Below are positions 10,692-23,040 of a stretch of 29,603 bases of DNA, in pieces. The position numbers and the translations under genes are program-made. Each line of letters begins with the position of its first letter. Position 1 is the stretch's first letter. The notes below the pieces were generated by a model. That model did not search any database and was not told where the DNA came from. It saw nothing but the letters and a program-made list of their open reading frames with translations. Source of the DNA: Smittium mucronatum (taxonomy: Eukaryota > Kickxellomycota > Harpellomycetes > Harpellales > Legeriomycetaceae); contig LSSL01000993.1 of assembly GCA_001953115.1 (NCBI GenBank), positions 3,855 through 33,457 of the forward strand, in the 5' to 3' direction.

Positions 10692-11090
10692 TTATTGCGA
10701 TCCGATAGGAGATCCGGGACCGGGGGGTACGGTCTGTTGCTGGAGCATTTGCTGTTCCTTCTCGTACTGGACCATAACTTGTTCCTTATCCGACTCGAGA
10801 GCAAGTGGGAACACGATGAGAAGAGCGGCAGTGGACAAGAACCACGCAACTTTTCCGGCAAGTCCGAACGCGGCCGCTCCCATCCCGACCGCCGCCATAG
10901 CGTTTGAGCTGATGCGGGCGCGGGTCGATGCGGGCACGATATCGACGAGTGCAGCGAGCCGTTCCATCATCGTTTCATCGAGATCGGGTTCGCTGTCCAT
11001 GTCGCTTTCCAAATCACTGTCGTTGTCGTTGTCGGTGACGAATCCGTCTTCCGACACGTAGTCCGCATCCAGTTCCTTGATTTCGACCAT
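10692..11090 (-). CDS. TOMM22: Mitochondrial import receptor subunit TOM22
   Basis: A single uninterrupted 132-codon frame with ATG at 11090-11088 and TAA at 10694-10692; the human protein is 142 aa. TOM22 is the central receptor and organiser of the TOM complex in the mitochondrial outer membrane, tail-anchored with its N-terminus in the cytosol. The features fit: an acidic N-terminus (residues 5-40, rich in Asp and Glu), a conserved cytosolic helix LDETMMERLAALVDIVP (37-53), one membrane segment at about 81-98, and a Q-rich tail (110-120) ending in Pro/Gly facing the intermembrane space. Pro95 inside the membrane segment matches the conserved helix-breaking proline of the family. The reading frame is much richer in G+C than its surroundings: one 60-base row, 10861-10920, has 42 G/C. 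No intron interrupts the coding region. Identity is secure; an intron in the 5' UTR cannot be excluded. Confidence 0.95.
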   Translation of the reverse strand: MVEIKELDADYVSEDGFVTDNDNDSDLESDMDSEPDLDETMMERLAALVDIVPASTRARISSNAMAAVGMGAAAFGLAGKVAWFLSTAALLIVFPLALESDKEQVMVQYEKEQQMLQQQTVPPGPGSPIGSQ

Positions 11091-11214
11091 TATTGTGTTT
11101 TTGCTTTATAAAGAAATTAAAAACGATAGTACTAACGATCGTTATATTTTCAGAAATTGTCTTTGCTTTACTTTTTTCGGTGCTGATCAAAAGTTTACTG
11201 TCTATTGGAGTATA

Positions 11215-11319
11215 ATGATGAGGAGACTACCAGAAAACCCTCCTCCAGGCCTCCTCTTACTTCTCGGATTACTGCACCAGGAATTTAATCCATCCAATTA
11301 TCACAATAATCTGGCCTAA
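11215..11319 (+). other. Small open reading frame of uncertain status (34 codons)
   Basis: Two tandem ATG codons (11215 and 11218) begin a 34-codon frame with a Pro-Gly-Leu-rich centre, PENPPPGLLLLLGLLH, ending at TAA 11317-11319. Its base composition is close to balanced, unlike the surrounding DNA. I recognise no family. It lies head-to-head with TOM22, 125 bp from the TOM22 start codon, so it may simply be GC-richer promoter or 5' UTR sequence. I would not call it a gene on this evidence. Confidence 0.2.
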
Positions 11320-11459
11320 AAAATTTTTATAATACTTTTTTAAAAAATCGGTCGAAACCCAAATTAGATTGGTTAGGGTTTGAGAGCGAAATACTACCAT
11401 CCAATATATCTTTGAACTTGCTAATTTTGTCGTATTTTGTTTTTCTCTTATACTCTATA

Positions 11460-11490
11460 TAATTGGTTAATATTTCTGATTGACCAATTA
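11460..11490. repeat. 12-bp hairpin formed by facing CCAAT boxes
   Basis: The arm 11460-11471 (TAATTGGTTAAT) pairs with 11479-11490 (ATTGACCAATTA) over 12 positions with one mismatch, around a 7-nt loop ATTTCTG. Each arm carries a CCAAT core, in opposite orientations, about 370-400 bp upstream of the TOM22 start. It could be a paired NF-Y-type site or just a chance hairpin. Confidence 0.5.
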
Positions 11491-11500
11491 AATGATTTGA

Positions 11501-14500
11501 TTAAGGTCAAATGCCCATTTATCCAAAATTCAGGGATTTTCCATTGAAATTGTAATTGATAATTGGATGTACAAAAAGGCGCTAGTAGTCAGGTTTTTAT
11601 ATCCAGAGATTCTTTAGGTTTCAAACCTTCAAAAATAATTAATTAATTAAGCATTTTGGAATATTAAATGCTAAAATGTTTATTTTGTTTGCTATTATCA
11701 AATCGACCAATAATATCATCTTATTAGTCTCATATTTTTCTCAAAATATTTTGAATCAACAATGTTTATCTTGAGATTTTAATTTATTAGTATTCAATAT
11801 GTTTGCAACAACCTAAATACTCCCAATTTTCCGCTTGTGTTTATATATATATATTTTTTAAGCTCAACTCAATTTGAGTACTCCTGTTTGATAATCTCGT
11901 ATCATTGATTTAAAGCTCAAATGCGTTAAAGTAAATAGAATTTACTTGATTGTTTTTGGAAGTGGGTTTAAAAATGTGGTTATATTTATAGAACTTGGAA
12001 TGCAGGACCGAGTTATCCTTAAATCCACGCATTGTAGGAAAAAATTTACATTTAATCGATATAAATGATTGCTTATATATATACAACTTTAATCAAACCC
12101 CCCCCCCCTTTAATAAATTAAATTATCCTATTTTTCATTTTAACTTGGCTTTTCGTGTTCTTGCCAACTATTTTACATTTTTTAAATACATCAGTAAATA
12201 CAGTTTTACAAAAGAAAAAAAAGAATAACCAAAAAGTGCTTGATGGAGTTTTTTTTCTAATTTTTTTTAAAAATATAACTGTATTTTGATTATTTCCTTA
12301 TTTGGCTTGAAACCTATTTTGCTGACTTTAACTTGTAATAAATTTTTGAGACGCAGAAAAAAAACCTAAAAAAGCATAATCATATCCATATGAATTTTTA
12401 CTTGTAAACCACCTCCCACGAAACCATTTTCTCCAAGTATTAAAAATAGATTTCAAAGCATAACTCTCAAAAAAATAAACAAAGAAAAATATATTAAAAA
12501 TATTCCTGCACCAAGATAACCCCAGCATCCAATGATTACTTGTTATATTAATTGGATTTTTTTTTTTTTGATATTTTGAAAAATCATCCTATAAATTCGT
12601 TTTTGCATGAATTGATTTCATATTTAAATATTTTCATCTCTTTATTTCATCTCTGAATAATTAGCTTTGTGTTACAAGGTTCATTAAATCAAAAATACAA
12701 AGCTATCCTTAAATCTCAATTTACTTTTTATTTTGAATTTTTTTAAGGAATATACAACTCTCCGTCGATCATTTTTATTATCGGTCAAAACTCTGCTTTT
12801 TCGCCAATATAACAGAAAGAATTTCGATTTCATCCATAAATACATTTATATATAATCTACCGAATATATATATATCTTTAAAAAAATATTTAATTTTTAT
12901 AAATAAATTGAAGCAGTATTCATTATTCAAAAAATCTATTCAAAAAAAAAATAATTATTAGTGGTTTCCCGTAATTTAAGGAATTAAGAGGTGTTTTATC
13001 CTTTAAAAAAAAAGTGTACTTATTAAAACTCCAAATAGGTGCCTTTATTTTATATACGGCAAAATTCGTGAATCTAGTCATACATAAACCAAAAAAAATA
13101 TAATCATTTCAGTGTATTTTTAGATGGGATTTAAGAATGCTATTTTTTTGTTTAAAAACTTATAAGAAATATTTCTATCATAACCAATCATATGTTTTAA
13201 TATTTGATAATAGAATGATATAGAAACGATGGTTTTTATTAATTTACAACGGAAAAAAAACATTATTTTAAAGCTAAATTAATAATGATTGCTGAAATAT
13301 TTCTTTGTTTGTGAGTTTTTTTTAAATATTTATAAAGGCTATTTAACGGTTTTGCTAATTCGTTAGAAATGAATTGAAAGTATCATCGGATTTATACCAA
13401 GATTTAAAAAATTATTATTGTTGTTATTATTATCTATTTACATGCCCCTAAAGGTTTCCTTAGGAATATTTGAGTTATAAAAAAAAATGTTGGAGATAAA
13501 AGTACTCTAAATATAATTATATTCAGCTCACTACTCAATTTTCTAATTTTAAATTTTATTAAAAATTAAATTTTTGTATCAGAATTTAAAGGGGAAAATG
13601 CGGTTTATATTTTCCATTCAAATTCCATAAACAGAAAATTTTATTAATTTTTTTTTAATAAAAAAATTATCTCAGATTCAATTACAATAAATTAGTTATA
13701 TTAATATAAAAGAATGTGATGTGTTAAAATATCTCGCTGATACAGCCTAAAAATAAGAAATTGTTTTATGTTGCAGTTAGAAGATACTTTTTATTATTTT
13801 TAGGCGATAATTTTCTTATTAGAATAGATAGTTTTAAATCGATTTTTAGAAAAAAAGCCTTGAAAAGATTTCAAAAACTTGGAAAAAAAAACAAACCTAA
13901 ACATAGTGAAAATTTTAAAATAAAATTTAGTAAAATAATAGAAAACTCTTTATCGTTTCTTATGAAATATCACTTTTCTCATTAATAAAATTAAAAATGA
14001 TACTTTGATTCTTTTTATAGAATTCATTATTACCAATAAAACCCCCCATAAACTTTGATTTAATTTAAATTTAAGTAAATTTAAATACAAACTTTTTTAT
14101 TGAAAATGACATATTCTTTTTTTATTATTACAATCCAGAAATGCACCATTTAATTCTATCTTAATTTATAACATGATTACATTTAAAAAGCGCATAAAGT
14201 TTCATCAATACACATTTTCCTTGATAATTACAAATATATAAATTTTTTATCCACATATATTTATTAGGAAAATTTCAAAACTCGGAAAATTTGAATTAGC
14301 TGTTTTTTTTTTGCTTTTTTCAATTTTTATATCAAATTTTAGTATTAATTATTTATTATTTTTAATTTCTCTATTTTTTTAATTTTTTTTTACACAAATA
14401 ATGAAAATTGATTAAAAACACTATTTATGATATTTTTTTATCTTCAACTACCCAATTTGAAACTTTAGGGGTATTTAAATAACTAAAAAAATGTATATAA

Positions 14501-16471
14501 GATTAAAAAATAAAAATATTAGAAGCTAAAAATCCCTAAATTCATTATATTTATTTGCAGAACTTTGATTAGTTTTCAGAAATCTGATAAATTTTTTTAA
14601 TTTAATTTTTTAACCATATGACTGAAAAATAACTAAAATGTCTGCAAAATAAAATATTTAGTTTCAAATATATTCACCAGTATTTCCAGTCGATTCTTAA
14701 TTCAGATGATTTTTTAATTACAAAGTTTAATATATCTTTTATTTAATTTTACGAGCATCATTTTCTTTATCTAAAAAAAGGATAAATCTTGACCCTATTT
14801 TATCTAGATTTCCCTCATTTTTAGTCTATAAATCAGTCAATAATTTGATTAAAAGTTGCTTTTTTAATTAGGTGTGTGCCAAATTTATTTTATTTGTATT
14901 ATTATAAAAATCCAAATTTCCTTAAAAGAAAAAATTATATTATAAAACGTGGCCATATTCTGATTGTTATTCATTAAGAGTACAACCAATTTATTTATCA
15001 TTTCTTTAGTTTATTTTATATTTTTTGATTTAATAAATGAACTTTTTTTCACATTAAAAATTGAATTTAAGATTTTACGCTTAATACCATCATTCAATAC
15101 CTGACGCTAATATTAAAAAAAACAAGAACAGGAATGGAAAAAAATAGCATCTTGAGAAATTGGTAATAAATTTTAAAACAGAAATATTAATGAATAAATA
15201 TATTTTTAGTTAAATTTTATTGAGTTTAGACGAATAATTTAAAATAAAATCATACTGATGAAATAATCTAATAAAAATTTTTATCAAATTTAATTTTTTT
15301 GGAATTTTTTCAGAATAATATAAATATGAAATATAAAATGAACAATTAAAATTACGTATTCATCAATGGTTAAAATTTCATATATAAAAAGTATGGCGGA
15401 TAATTTAAATGATTTATAAGTTAAGATTTTATCTTTTTTTTTATAATAACCTAAAAATATACAATTGCCCGATTTTTACTAAATAAAGTTAAATAACTCT
15501 ACCAAAATATGTAAGAAAAATGCAGAAATCGCAGATTCAATTATTTTTTAAGAAAAAAATATAACGCATTATTTTATGACACCTCATTTAAATACTAGGG
15601 CTAAATTGATTTAATATTTTAATAGAAATTTTCTTTAGCCTTTTTCTTATTAATTTTTTTTTTATAAGTTTTAAAAAAAATAAAAAAATGAATACAAATT
15701 ACTTAAGACATTTACTAAATAATGAAAATAAAATATAAAATCCAGAATATAAATCCAGAATAAAAATTCTTGTCTCAAAATATTTCAATTTTTATAAATT
15801 GCGATAGGTATGGGGATTAATATATATATGCTGTTAAAAATTTTTTTAAATAAAATATCATTTAAATATAATTCTAATAACTTTTTTATTTGTGAAAACC
15901 ACTAAAACATTCTAGAGCATGAGAAAAATATCACAAAAATACCTAAATCGTTCCTTAAATTTTTAAAAATAGCTTAGGGATATTTTAAAGACTTTTTCAA
16001 ACCTCAGTTAATATCAAAATAAGTTGTAACTATATTTTAGACCTTATTCGTTCTTTTCTGAATTTATAGGGAGAATTTTTTTTAAATAGATATTTTCATC
16101 GAAAAATCTAAATTTAATTTTGAAAACATATATTAAATATCAATAATATAATTAAATGGCATAAATAGGTATATATAACTTTAATGAAAATTTTATTTCG
16201 TTTCCAATATAAATATAAATAATTTCAAAAAAAAATTAAAAAAAAAATATATATATAGTCCAAAAAATTTAATCCATAAATGTAAAATTACTTTGGTATT
16301 TAGGATATTTATAAATATGTATAAACTTAAGGCAATTAATATTTATACTTAATAGTCTTCTTTTATATTCTTTTAAAAGGTATTTTGATAATATTAAGAT
16401 GTATTTACGAAATATAAGACTGACTTTTTTACTAATCTAGATTTATTTGTGCAAAAATTTAAAAACAAATA
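11501..16471. other. AT-rich DNA with no recognisable gene
   Basis: About 5 kb of AT-rich sequence. The open frames, such as 11995-12228 and 13761-13985, are short and dominated by Phe, Lys, Asn and Ile, and match no family I know. No splice-linked conserved peptide, tRNA-like fold or transposase motif was seen. A C11 run lies at 12098-12108 and C6 near 14042-14047. The codon-like composition visible in the two real genes is absent. Confidence 0.65.
12098..12108. repeat. C11 homopolymer run
   Basis: Eleven consecutive C residues flanked by AAA and TTT. It is the second of three long C runs in the window, in the same orientation as the others. Confidence 0.95.
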
Positions 16472-16787
16472 CAGGGGTTTTCATTCCAATAGAACCTTTT
16501 TTTAATCCCAATAGACATTTTTTTCTGGACCTGTGGGGTCATTCTTATAACCAATAATTCATTTAACTTATAAACATTGATATATTTCATTATTGGTTAA
16601 AATCCTATTGTTCTTAGGTGTTATATTTTTTTTTTTTGATCTTTATAAACAATTGATCAGACCAATAATAACGCTTTTTATATTTTCATTAAAAAAATAA
16701 CCCCGCAAATCTAAAAAAAGGGTCTATTGGAATGAAAAAAAGGCTATATATAATGAAAAAAAGGGTCTATTACTATAAAAAGCCCTG
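16472..16787. mobile_element. Foldback/MITE-like non-autonomous element (316 bp) flanked by TA
   Basis: The left end reads CAGGGGTTTT and the right end, reverse-complemented, reads CAGGGCTTTT. Both ends are flanked directly by TA (16470-16471 and 16788-16789), a possible 2-bp target duplication. Inside the left end are two units of about 21 bp containing CCAATAG plus T7 (16482-16503, 16504-16524). Inside the right end are three units in the opposite orientation, each opening with A7-GG (16713-16734, 16735-16755, 16756-16776). A perfect 11-bp inverted repeat, TAACCAATAAT at 16548-16558 and ATTATTGGTTA at 16589-16599, forms a nested inner hairpin, and ACCAATAAT recurs at 16661-16669. There is no coding capacity. 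TA duplication would fit a Tc1/mariner-type mobiliser, but the CAGGG terminus alone does not fix the superfamily. Confidence 0.72.
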
Positions 16788-19700
16788 TAATACTTGTTTT
16801 TAATATCTGGTGAGATAAAAAAGAAATTCTTAAATCCAAAAACGCGCGTATAAAAGCTTTAAATTTCATTCCAAGTGTTTAAAAAGTTTTAAAACCTAGT
16901 AGTAATTTGAATGATATGTATTTGCAGAACTTGGAGTTAATTTATATTAAAAAAATAAAATTAATGAATTTTTTTAAGTTAATATCAGTGCTCATTTACA
17001 TATTTTATTATTAAAACAGCCTAAAATTTTTTTTAAAACAAAAAATCATATAACTAGTTTAAATATATTCTAAAAATATATGAAAATCCAAAATTTTTCA
17101 TCAAAATATATTTTTTTTCTTGAGAGAAAATTCACTGTTCACAAGATAAATTTATTTTTTGTTTCTAAAAAAATTTACATTAAGTTGCAATTATAAATGA
17201 AGAATTTCCCAGCTTATTTGGTCAAATTTACAATTGATAAAGCCGAAATTTCATATAAACACTTTTGAAAAATATTTCTCATAACAAAAATCCAGGCTTT
17301 AAGAATACATCCGTGTAATAATCAGAGTAATAATGTAGTCATAATACACTTATTTGAATTAAAAACAAAATTATTCGTTGTCTTCAATCATAAATTCTTA
17401 TTTTTTTAAACTGTAAAATAACGCTATTAACAACATAAAAAGATTATTTAATGGATTTTTTTCGCGATAAATTTTTAGTATTATTTACTATTCTCACTTT
17501 TTAGACGTTTTATTGTGTTTAGAAGATCTTTTTGATTTGATGTTATTTATAGATGATAAATTTGTTAATGAAAAATTTTCATTTTGCAATGTTTCCATTG
17601 AGTGAAATTTTCACTGGATAAATTTTAATTTAATACAATGTTAATTGGGTCAAAAAAATATGATAAATTTTCTTGACCATATTTTTTCTATGAATATTGA
17701 AAAAGGTATCTAATTATAAAGAATAATAAATTACATAGGTAGATAATTGTTTCTATAAAAATATAATCAAATTTTTTCCTTGATGAGAATGAAAAGCCTA
17801 AATTTGTGAATTCTTTAAGTTAGAATTCCCAAGTTCAGAATTGAAATATTATTATTACTGCTATTATAATTCTTGATACTTTTAAAAAAATATATTCCGA
17901 AATTTTTTTAATCGAATATAAAAAAATGATACCAGTTGTAGTGAAAGTATTTTATAAGCTTGAGGTTTGATATCAAACAATTTTTTTTACATATTTGACC
18001 AGTAAAATTATAAAACCGAAAAAAAATAAATAGTAATAATTTATTTTTACTTTAGAAATTAGAGCATTTTTTTTCTAAAAAAGCGAGTTATATTTTTAAT
18101 TTTTGAATATGCAAAAATGGAAACAGCCTTGTAATCAAGATTTTTTCCAGTTATATTTTGAAGATAAAATTCTATTAAATGATATGAAAACATGTTTAAT
18201 CGCAACAAGATCTTCAGACAATATCCTAACTAAATATCTAAACTTTGATTTCATTGCGTTTTTTGAAATGGAGATCTAATTTTTCTCATGTAATTTTGTT
18301 TTTAAAATGATTGATATAAAATATTCATAAAAAGGATGTATATTTTTTTAATAATAACCACTGAAGATTATAAAGACATTATCTAAAAATGAAGCTTATC
18401 AATAATATTAATTTCCTATTTGTGATTGATTTTTTTAAATGGGATATTTTATTTAAAAAAACAGGTAATAAATATAAAAAAATCCGATAAATTTTATATA
18501 AAATAACAAACACTAATCAATAATATACCTATTTTTTTAAGTACCAAATTTATTAGCACATGATGTTTTTAAAGAGAATAGAGCTCAAATTTTAATCCAA
18601 AAATTTAAAGTAAAAGTTTTGCACAGAAGATAGAAAGATAAAAAGATTTTAAATTTAAAATTTTCAAAAAATTTCTCCCCATACTATTTCAAATGCTTTT
18701 TCCGAACTTTTAAAAACTCTGGGTTTTAATTTAATTTTCAAGCCCTCCCCCTTCTTTCGAAAATTCAGAATTATATTTTTTAACTTGGTTTTTTTTGTTT
18801 ATTATTCAATCCCGTGAGAACTAAGAAAATTATTTATAAAATTATAAAGCTACCTAAGCATCTCATAAAGTGGAAAGTTTATAATTATTTAGCGGTTTAA
18901 TAAACACTTTAATTTTAAAGTGACCCTGATAAAATTTAAACGAGTCAATTTTCTTTTCAATAATTTTCTTCTTATGCCTATAGAAATCCAGATTGGTATT
19001 TCATCTTATACTACTCTATTAAATAGAAGAAAACACCCCAAATTATTATTGTTTCTGAACTTTCCACTTTACCTCATATTTTTTACATCAATATATCTTT
19101 TTGAAATGAATATGTTACTTAAAATAATGCAATATGCTCCAAAATCACTTTTTAAATATTTATCTAACATCCTATTATTTAAATGAAAAAATACTGTAAA
19201 AATAAATTTTGGAATATATGCATTATATAAATATGAATATAAATATGAATATGAATAGCCCATCTTTTTTTAAAAGCTAAACTCATGATTAGTGTTTTAA
19301 TTATGGGTTCTGTTAATTAAAGCAAATATTTGACCATATAAGATTTGTTAAAAATATTTAAGCGTGAAATTTTAACCCTTTTGATTACAGATAATTGAAT
19401 ATATACTTAATATTATCAATAAAATGTTTTCATTGGTATAAATTGAATTATAGAAAATTTCATATCTAAGGAAATTCGTTTGGCTTTATTGAATGCAAAA
19501 TTTATGGTAAAATCATAAGAGGTAGATCTCAGGAAACAATATATTAAAATTGAAAATTTATTTCGAATTTATTTTAGTTTATGTTTTTAATTTTTTGATA
19601 CGACTTTCTCTGTTCTAATAATATTTTTTTATTTTTTTTTCAGATGAAATATAAAAATAAAAATAAGTTAAAATAAGATGATAATTATTGTAAAAGCGCT

Positions 19701-20307
19701 CTATTTTGCAACTAAATCGGTGGTTTTACATGTCGAAATTGGTTATTACTCAAATAAATTTAAAAATATTTATTAATTTTTTCAAATTAGGCGTCACATA
19801 ATATAAAAAAAGGATATTTATTTAATAACATAAATTGGCTAATTTGATGACATATAAAATATGGAAAGCATAATAATGGATCATTATCATATAATGGATT
19901 GATTTTTTAATAATAAAATGATTAATATGAATTGAAAAATAAAAAAATTAATAGATTCTCTTTTAACTCGCCCTTTTTACCTATCTCTCCAGGGTTAAAA
20001 TCTATTAAATTTTCTTGATTTTAACTAATTAAAAATCCATATTTAAAATCAGAAAAGTACTAATTTACTTTGTATTAACAAAAAAAATTCACTGACCCCA
20101 TTATTAAAATCATAGCCAGCAAAAAAATTTTTTGATAGCCTATATCCTGGAATACGAGAAAGTAATCCTCGATATTAATGAAAATAAAAAAACTATACGG
20201 AAAAAAAACCGAATCTTATATCAATTTTTTTATTTTTTGTAAAAAAAATTTTATAATAAAAAATGTGATTCCAAATTTACTGAAAACGTATCTCTCAATT
20301 TTTCGAG

Positions 20308-20370
20308 TCTATTGGTATACTTTTGATTGTCTTACCAGAAGTTTCTTATAATTTTTTAACAACCAATAGA
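20308..20370. repeat. 9-bp inverted repeat sharing the core word of the foldback element
   Basis: TCTATTGGT at 20308-20316 and its exact reverse complement ACCAATAGA at 20362-20370 enclose 45 nt. The same word family, TCTATTGG/CCAATAGA, makes up the subterminal repeats of the element at 16472-16787. It may be a decayed relative or chance. Confidence 0.45.
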
Positions 20371-21426
20371 AAGAATAATATTTAAACTTTTAAAGGAAAT
20401 TTTTTAAAAAGTAAACTATTTTTATTTATCCGAAAATATTAATTATTAAAAATGATAGGTATTTAAAGAAGTATAAAAAAAGTTATGGTTCCGTTTTTAA
20501 AACATAAAAAAACTCAAGATCATTTTAAAGTGCTTACAAAATGTATTTTTATTTGATTTCCGTTATGTCTATAACTAAAAAAATGAAATTCTTATTTTTT
20601 TCTCTATATCAAAATATTTCATGAAATAAAAATAAAATTACAATGGTATAATATTAGATTAAAAATAATTAGTTATCATATCCTTTTTAGTGTTTTTATT
20701 TAAAGAACTTTATTTTAAATCGAATAAGGGTATTTTTAAAAAAATCTAAATTAGTTTTATCGAATATTAGTGATCATTGAATTCGGTATAACTAATTGTG
20801 AAAATTAAAAGGAAAAAATTATATTCGATAATTTTTATCACCATTTTTATTTTTTTAAATTGATAATATAGAATTAAACCTTTAAAAAAGAAAAAAAACA
20901 TATAATAATCCACGTATAGATAATTAATTATTTACACGTTATCGTCCAATTATCAAACATGAGATTCTGAAATTTTCAAAAAAAAATCATGCCAAATCAA
21001 AAATATATATTTAAATAGTCAAAATAACTTTTCCCGATATTTTTTAAATATTTTGATATGTATAATTATAATTTACATTAAAACTGCCTAAATTAACACA
21101 ATATATTCAATTTTAATAATGAAAAAATTAAAAAATCTACCAAAATACATTTAATACCTAAAAAATAAAAAGTGATTTTTTTTATTAGTTAAAGTGATCA
21201 TAATTTAACAATATGAATATATGAATATATTAATTAACACCAATTTTTTCACCTTTGCTTTAAGCTCATAAATTTAATATTTTCCCCTCAAAAATTCACT
21301 CTTAATGACAAAATTAATCTTTGTAAAATTTATTAATCAGAAAATATCTCCCAAATGATCCCGGCAGAAATTTTAACTTAGATCCCTGTTTATTCTGTTA
21401 TAATCGAAAAAAAAATATTAAACTAC

Positions 21427-21447
21427 CCTGATTATCACTAAATCAGG
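21427..21447. repeat. Perfect 7-bp hairpin
   Basis: CCTGATT (21427-21433) and AATCAGG (21441-21447) pair around the 7-nt loop ATCACTA. It is short, but three G/C pairs make it stronger than most hairpins in this DNA. No function is assigned. Confidence 0.4.
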
Positions 21448-23001
21448 ATTTCACAGAATTTCAATTCGCGAGTTAAAAAATTAACTAATCTATTCAATTT
21501 TTTTTTGATAAATTTAAAAAAAATTTTTTTTGCTAAAATAATGCTGTAATTCAGGAGAAAAACAAGTGAAAAAATGTAGTTTCGTATTTACCTTTGAACT
21601 CCACTGTACTGATAGAACCAACTAAATCATTTTACAAAACTCCATTTCCAATATTTGATGACTTAATCCACCCGAAAGTTCTTATGATAAAACACAAAAT
21701 ATTGAACATACGGCTTTTTGGCAGAGTAAATTTCTACGGATGAAAGTTTAAACAGTTTTAAAATGGGATTATTGGTGTCGAGATAATATAGCTTTTATAT
21801 TATTAAATAAGCTAAATTTATATAGAAATTATTTATTTAAAGTCCCAAGAAAAAATTTTCTGAGACTGCCACCATAATAAAAAAACACTAGATAATGATT
21901 GAAATTATATTTTCTCAGACTGAAGTGTGTTATTTATTAGATAATGGATAAGTTAATAATAAAATAGAAAAAATAAACTCAAAAACCTTTAAAATACCTC
22001 CACATTTATTTTGTTAAAACTCAGATTTTCACTGGATATTTTTTAAAAGTATAAAAAATGTTGGTCTTGCAATTTATGTAGCTGGTTGTGTTAGGAGAAA
22101 TATTTGAATATTGGAAAATTTTCTAGAAATGTGAATTTTATGGGAATTTTAAATTTAAGGCAAAAAATTTACCTTTATGCCAAAATAGCGATAAAATTTA
22201 TAAAAAAAACGTATTTAAATTGGTAAATTATAGTAAATATAGTAAATAAATAATTTAAGTTATTGAAAATCAGATAAAAATAATAAAAATAATTGCAGAA
22301 GCGATGATTTCTTTAAAAGATATTGTATTTATGAAACCACGAATCAAAAATGTATTAAAAATAAGTAAAAAGGAATATTAGATATATATTTTTTTTAATT
22401 AAAACAAATTTAAAGCCGATAAAAAAACCGCGACTGATGTTTCAACGATCTAAAAACAGGAAATTTTCTCTGATTCCGACTCTGATTTATGATTTAAAGA
22501 AAACATAAATTTCTACACACTACTATCCCCGCCTATACTTTTTCCGATCCCATTGAAAAAATTTCTTAAAACCAAGTTAATGTGAAAGTCATTTTACAAA
22601 GCAAAGGCTCGGGATAAATTTTTTGGATAAATAATTTATTAAAAAACGCACCTGTAACAATTTGAAGTCTAAAGTTATTTCCATTAACTCTCCTTACCAC
22701 AAAATTGAAATTTAATGTGTAGAATTAAAACTTTTATTGACTTTTTCGATTAAAAACTCTTTATCTTCGGTAATTTTGCTCTAAAATAAAATATATATCC
22801 AGAAAAAATATGGTATGAAATTTTAAGAATTAGTATACATTTAAAAAGTGTCTGAATAATAAAAAATTCCAAATTTTCTTAAAAAATAAATAAATCTATA
22901 GCCAAAAAGTTTAAATTTTTCCTTTGGTTACTTTGAACCTATTTTAGGGTTTTACTAGTGGGAAAATATTTAAAATTCGTCCTGTTTATAATCAAACACA
23001 T

Positions 23002-23040
23002 TTAATATATATTAATATATTAATATATTAATAATAATAT
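23002..23040. repeat. TTAATATA short tandem repeat
   Basis: About three and a half head-to-tail copies of TTAATATA, clearest at 23012-23033, within a longer AT-only stretch. It is a simple low-complexity repeat. Confidence 0.7.

Larger units (their letters stand above)
11091..11500 (-). promoter_or_regulatory. Upstream region of TOM22 with inverted CCAAT motifs
   Basis: This stretch should contain the TOM22 5' UTR and promoter. A 12-bp perfect palindrome, TAACGATCGTTA, lies at 11133-11144, about 45 nt before the start codon. ATTGG (CCAAT on the gene's strand) occurs near 11368 between AAACCC and GGGTTT arms. A CCAAT-containing hairpin sits at 11460-11490. TATAAA-like sequence at about 11106-11112 is too close to the ATG to act as a TATA box for this start. 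The transcription start cannot be placed. Confidence 0.35.

Noticed and set aside
10695..11061. Plus-strand frames of 70 and 81 codons
   Set aside because: They are shadows antisense to the TOM22 coding region; their Ser/Arg-rich content mirrors the acidic TOM22 N-terminus.
11133..11144. TAACGATCGTTA palindrome as a promoter element of TOM22
   Set aside because: It is perfect but matches no core-promoter motif I can name with confidence, so it is only noted within the upstream region.
18920..19186. Plus-strand open frame of 88 codons, hydrophobic
   Set aside because: Hydrophobicity follows from T-rich codons. There is no motif, no supporting context, and one or so such frame is expected by chance in the window.
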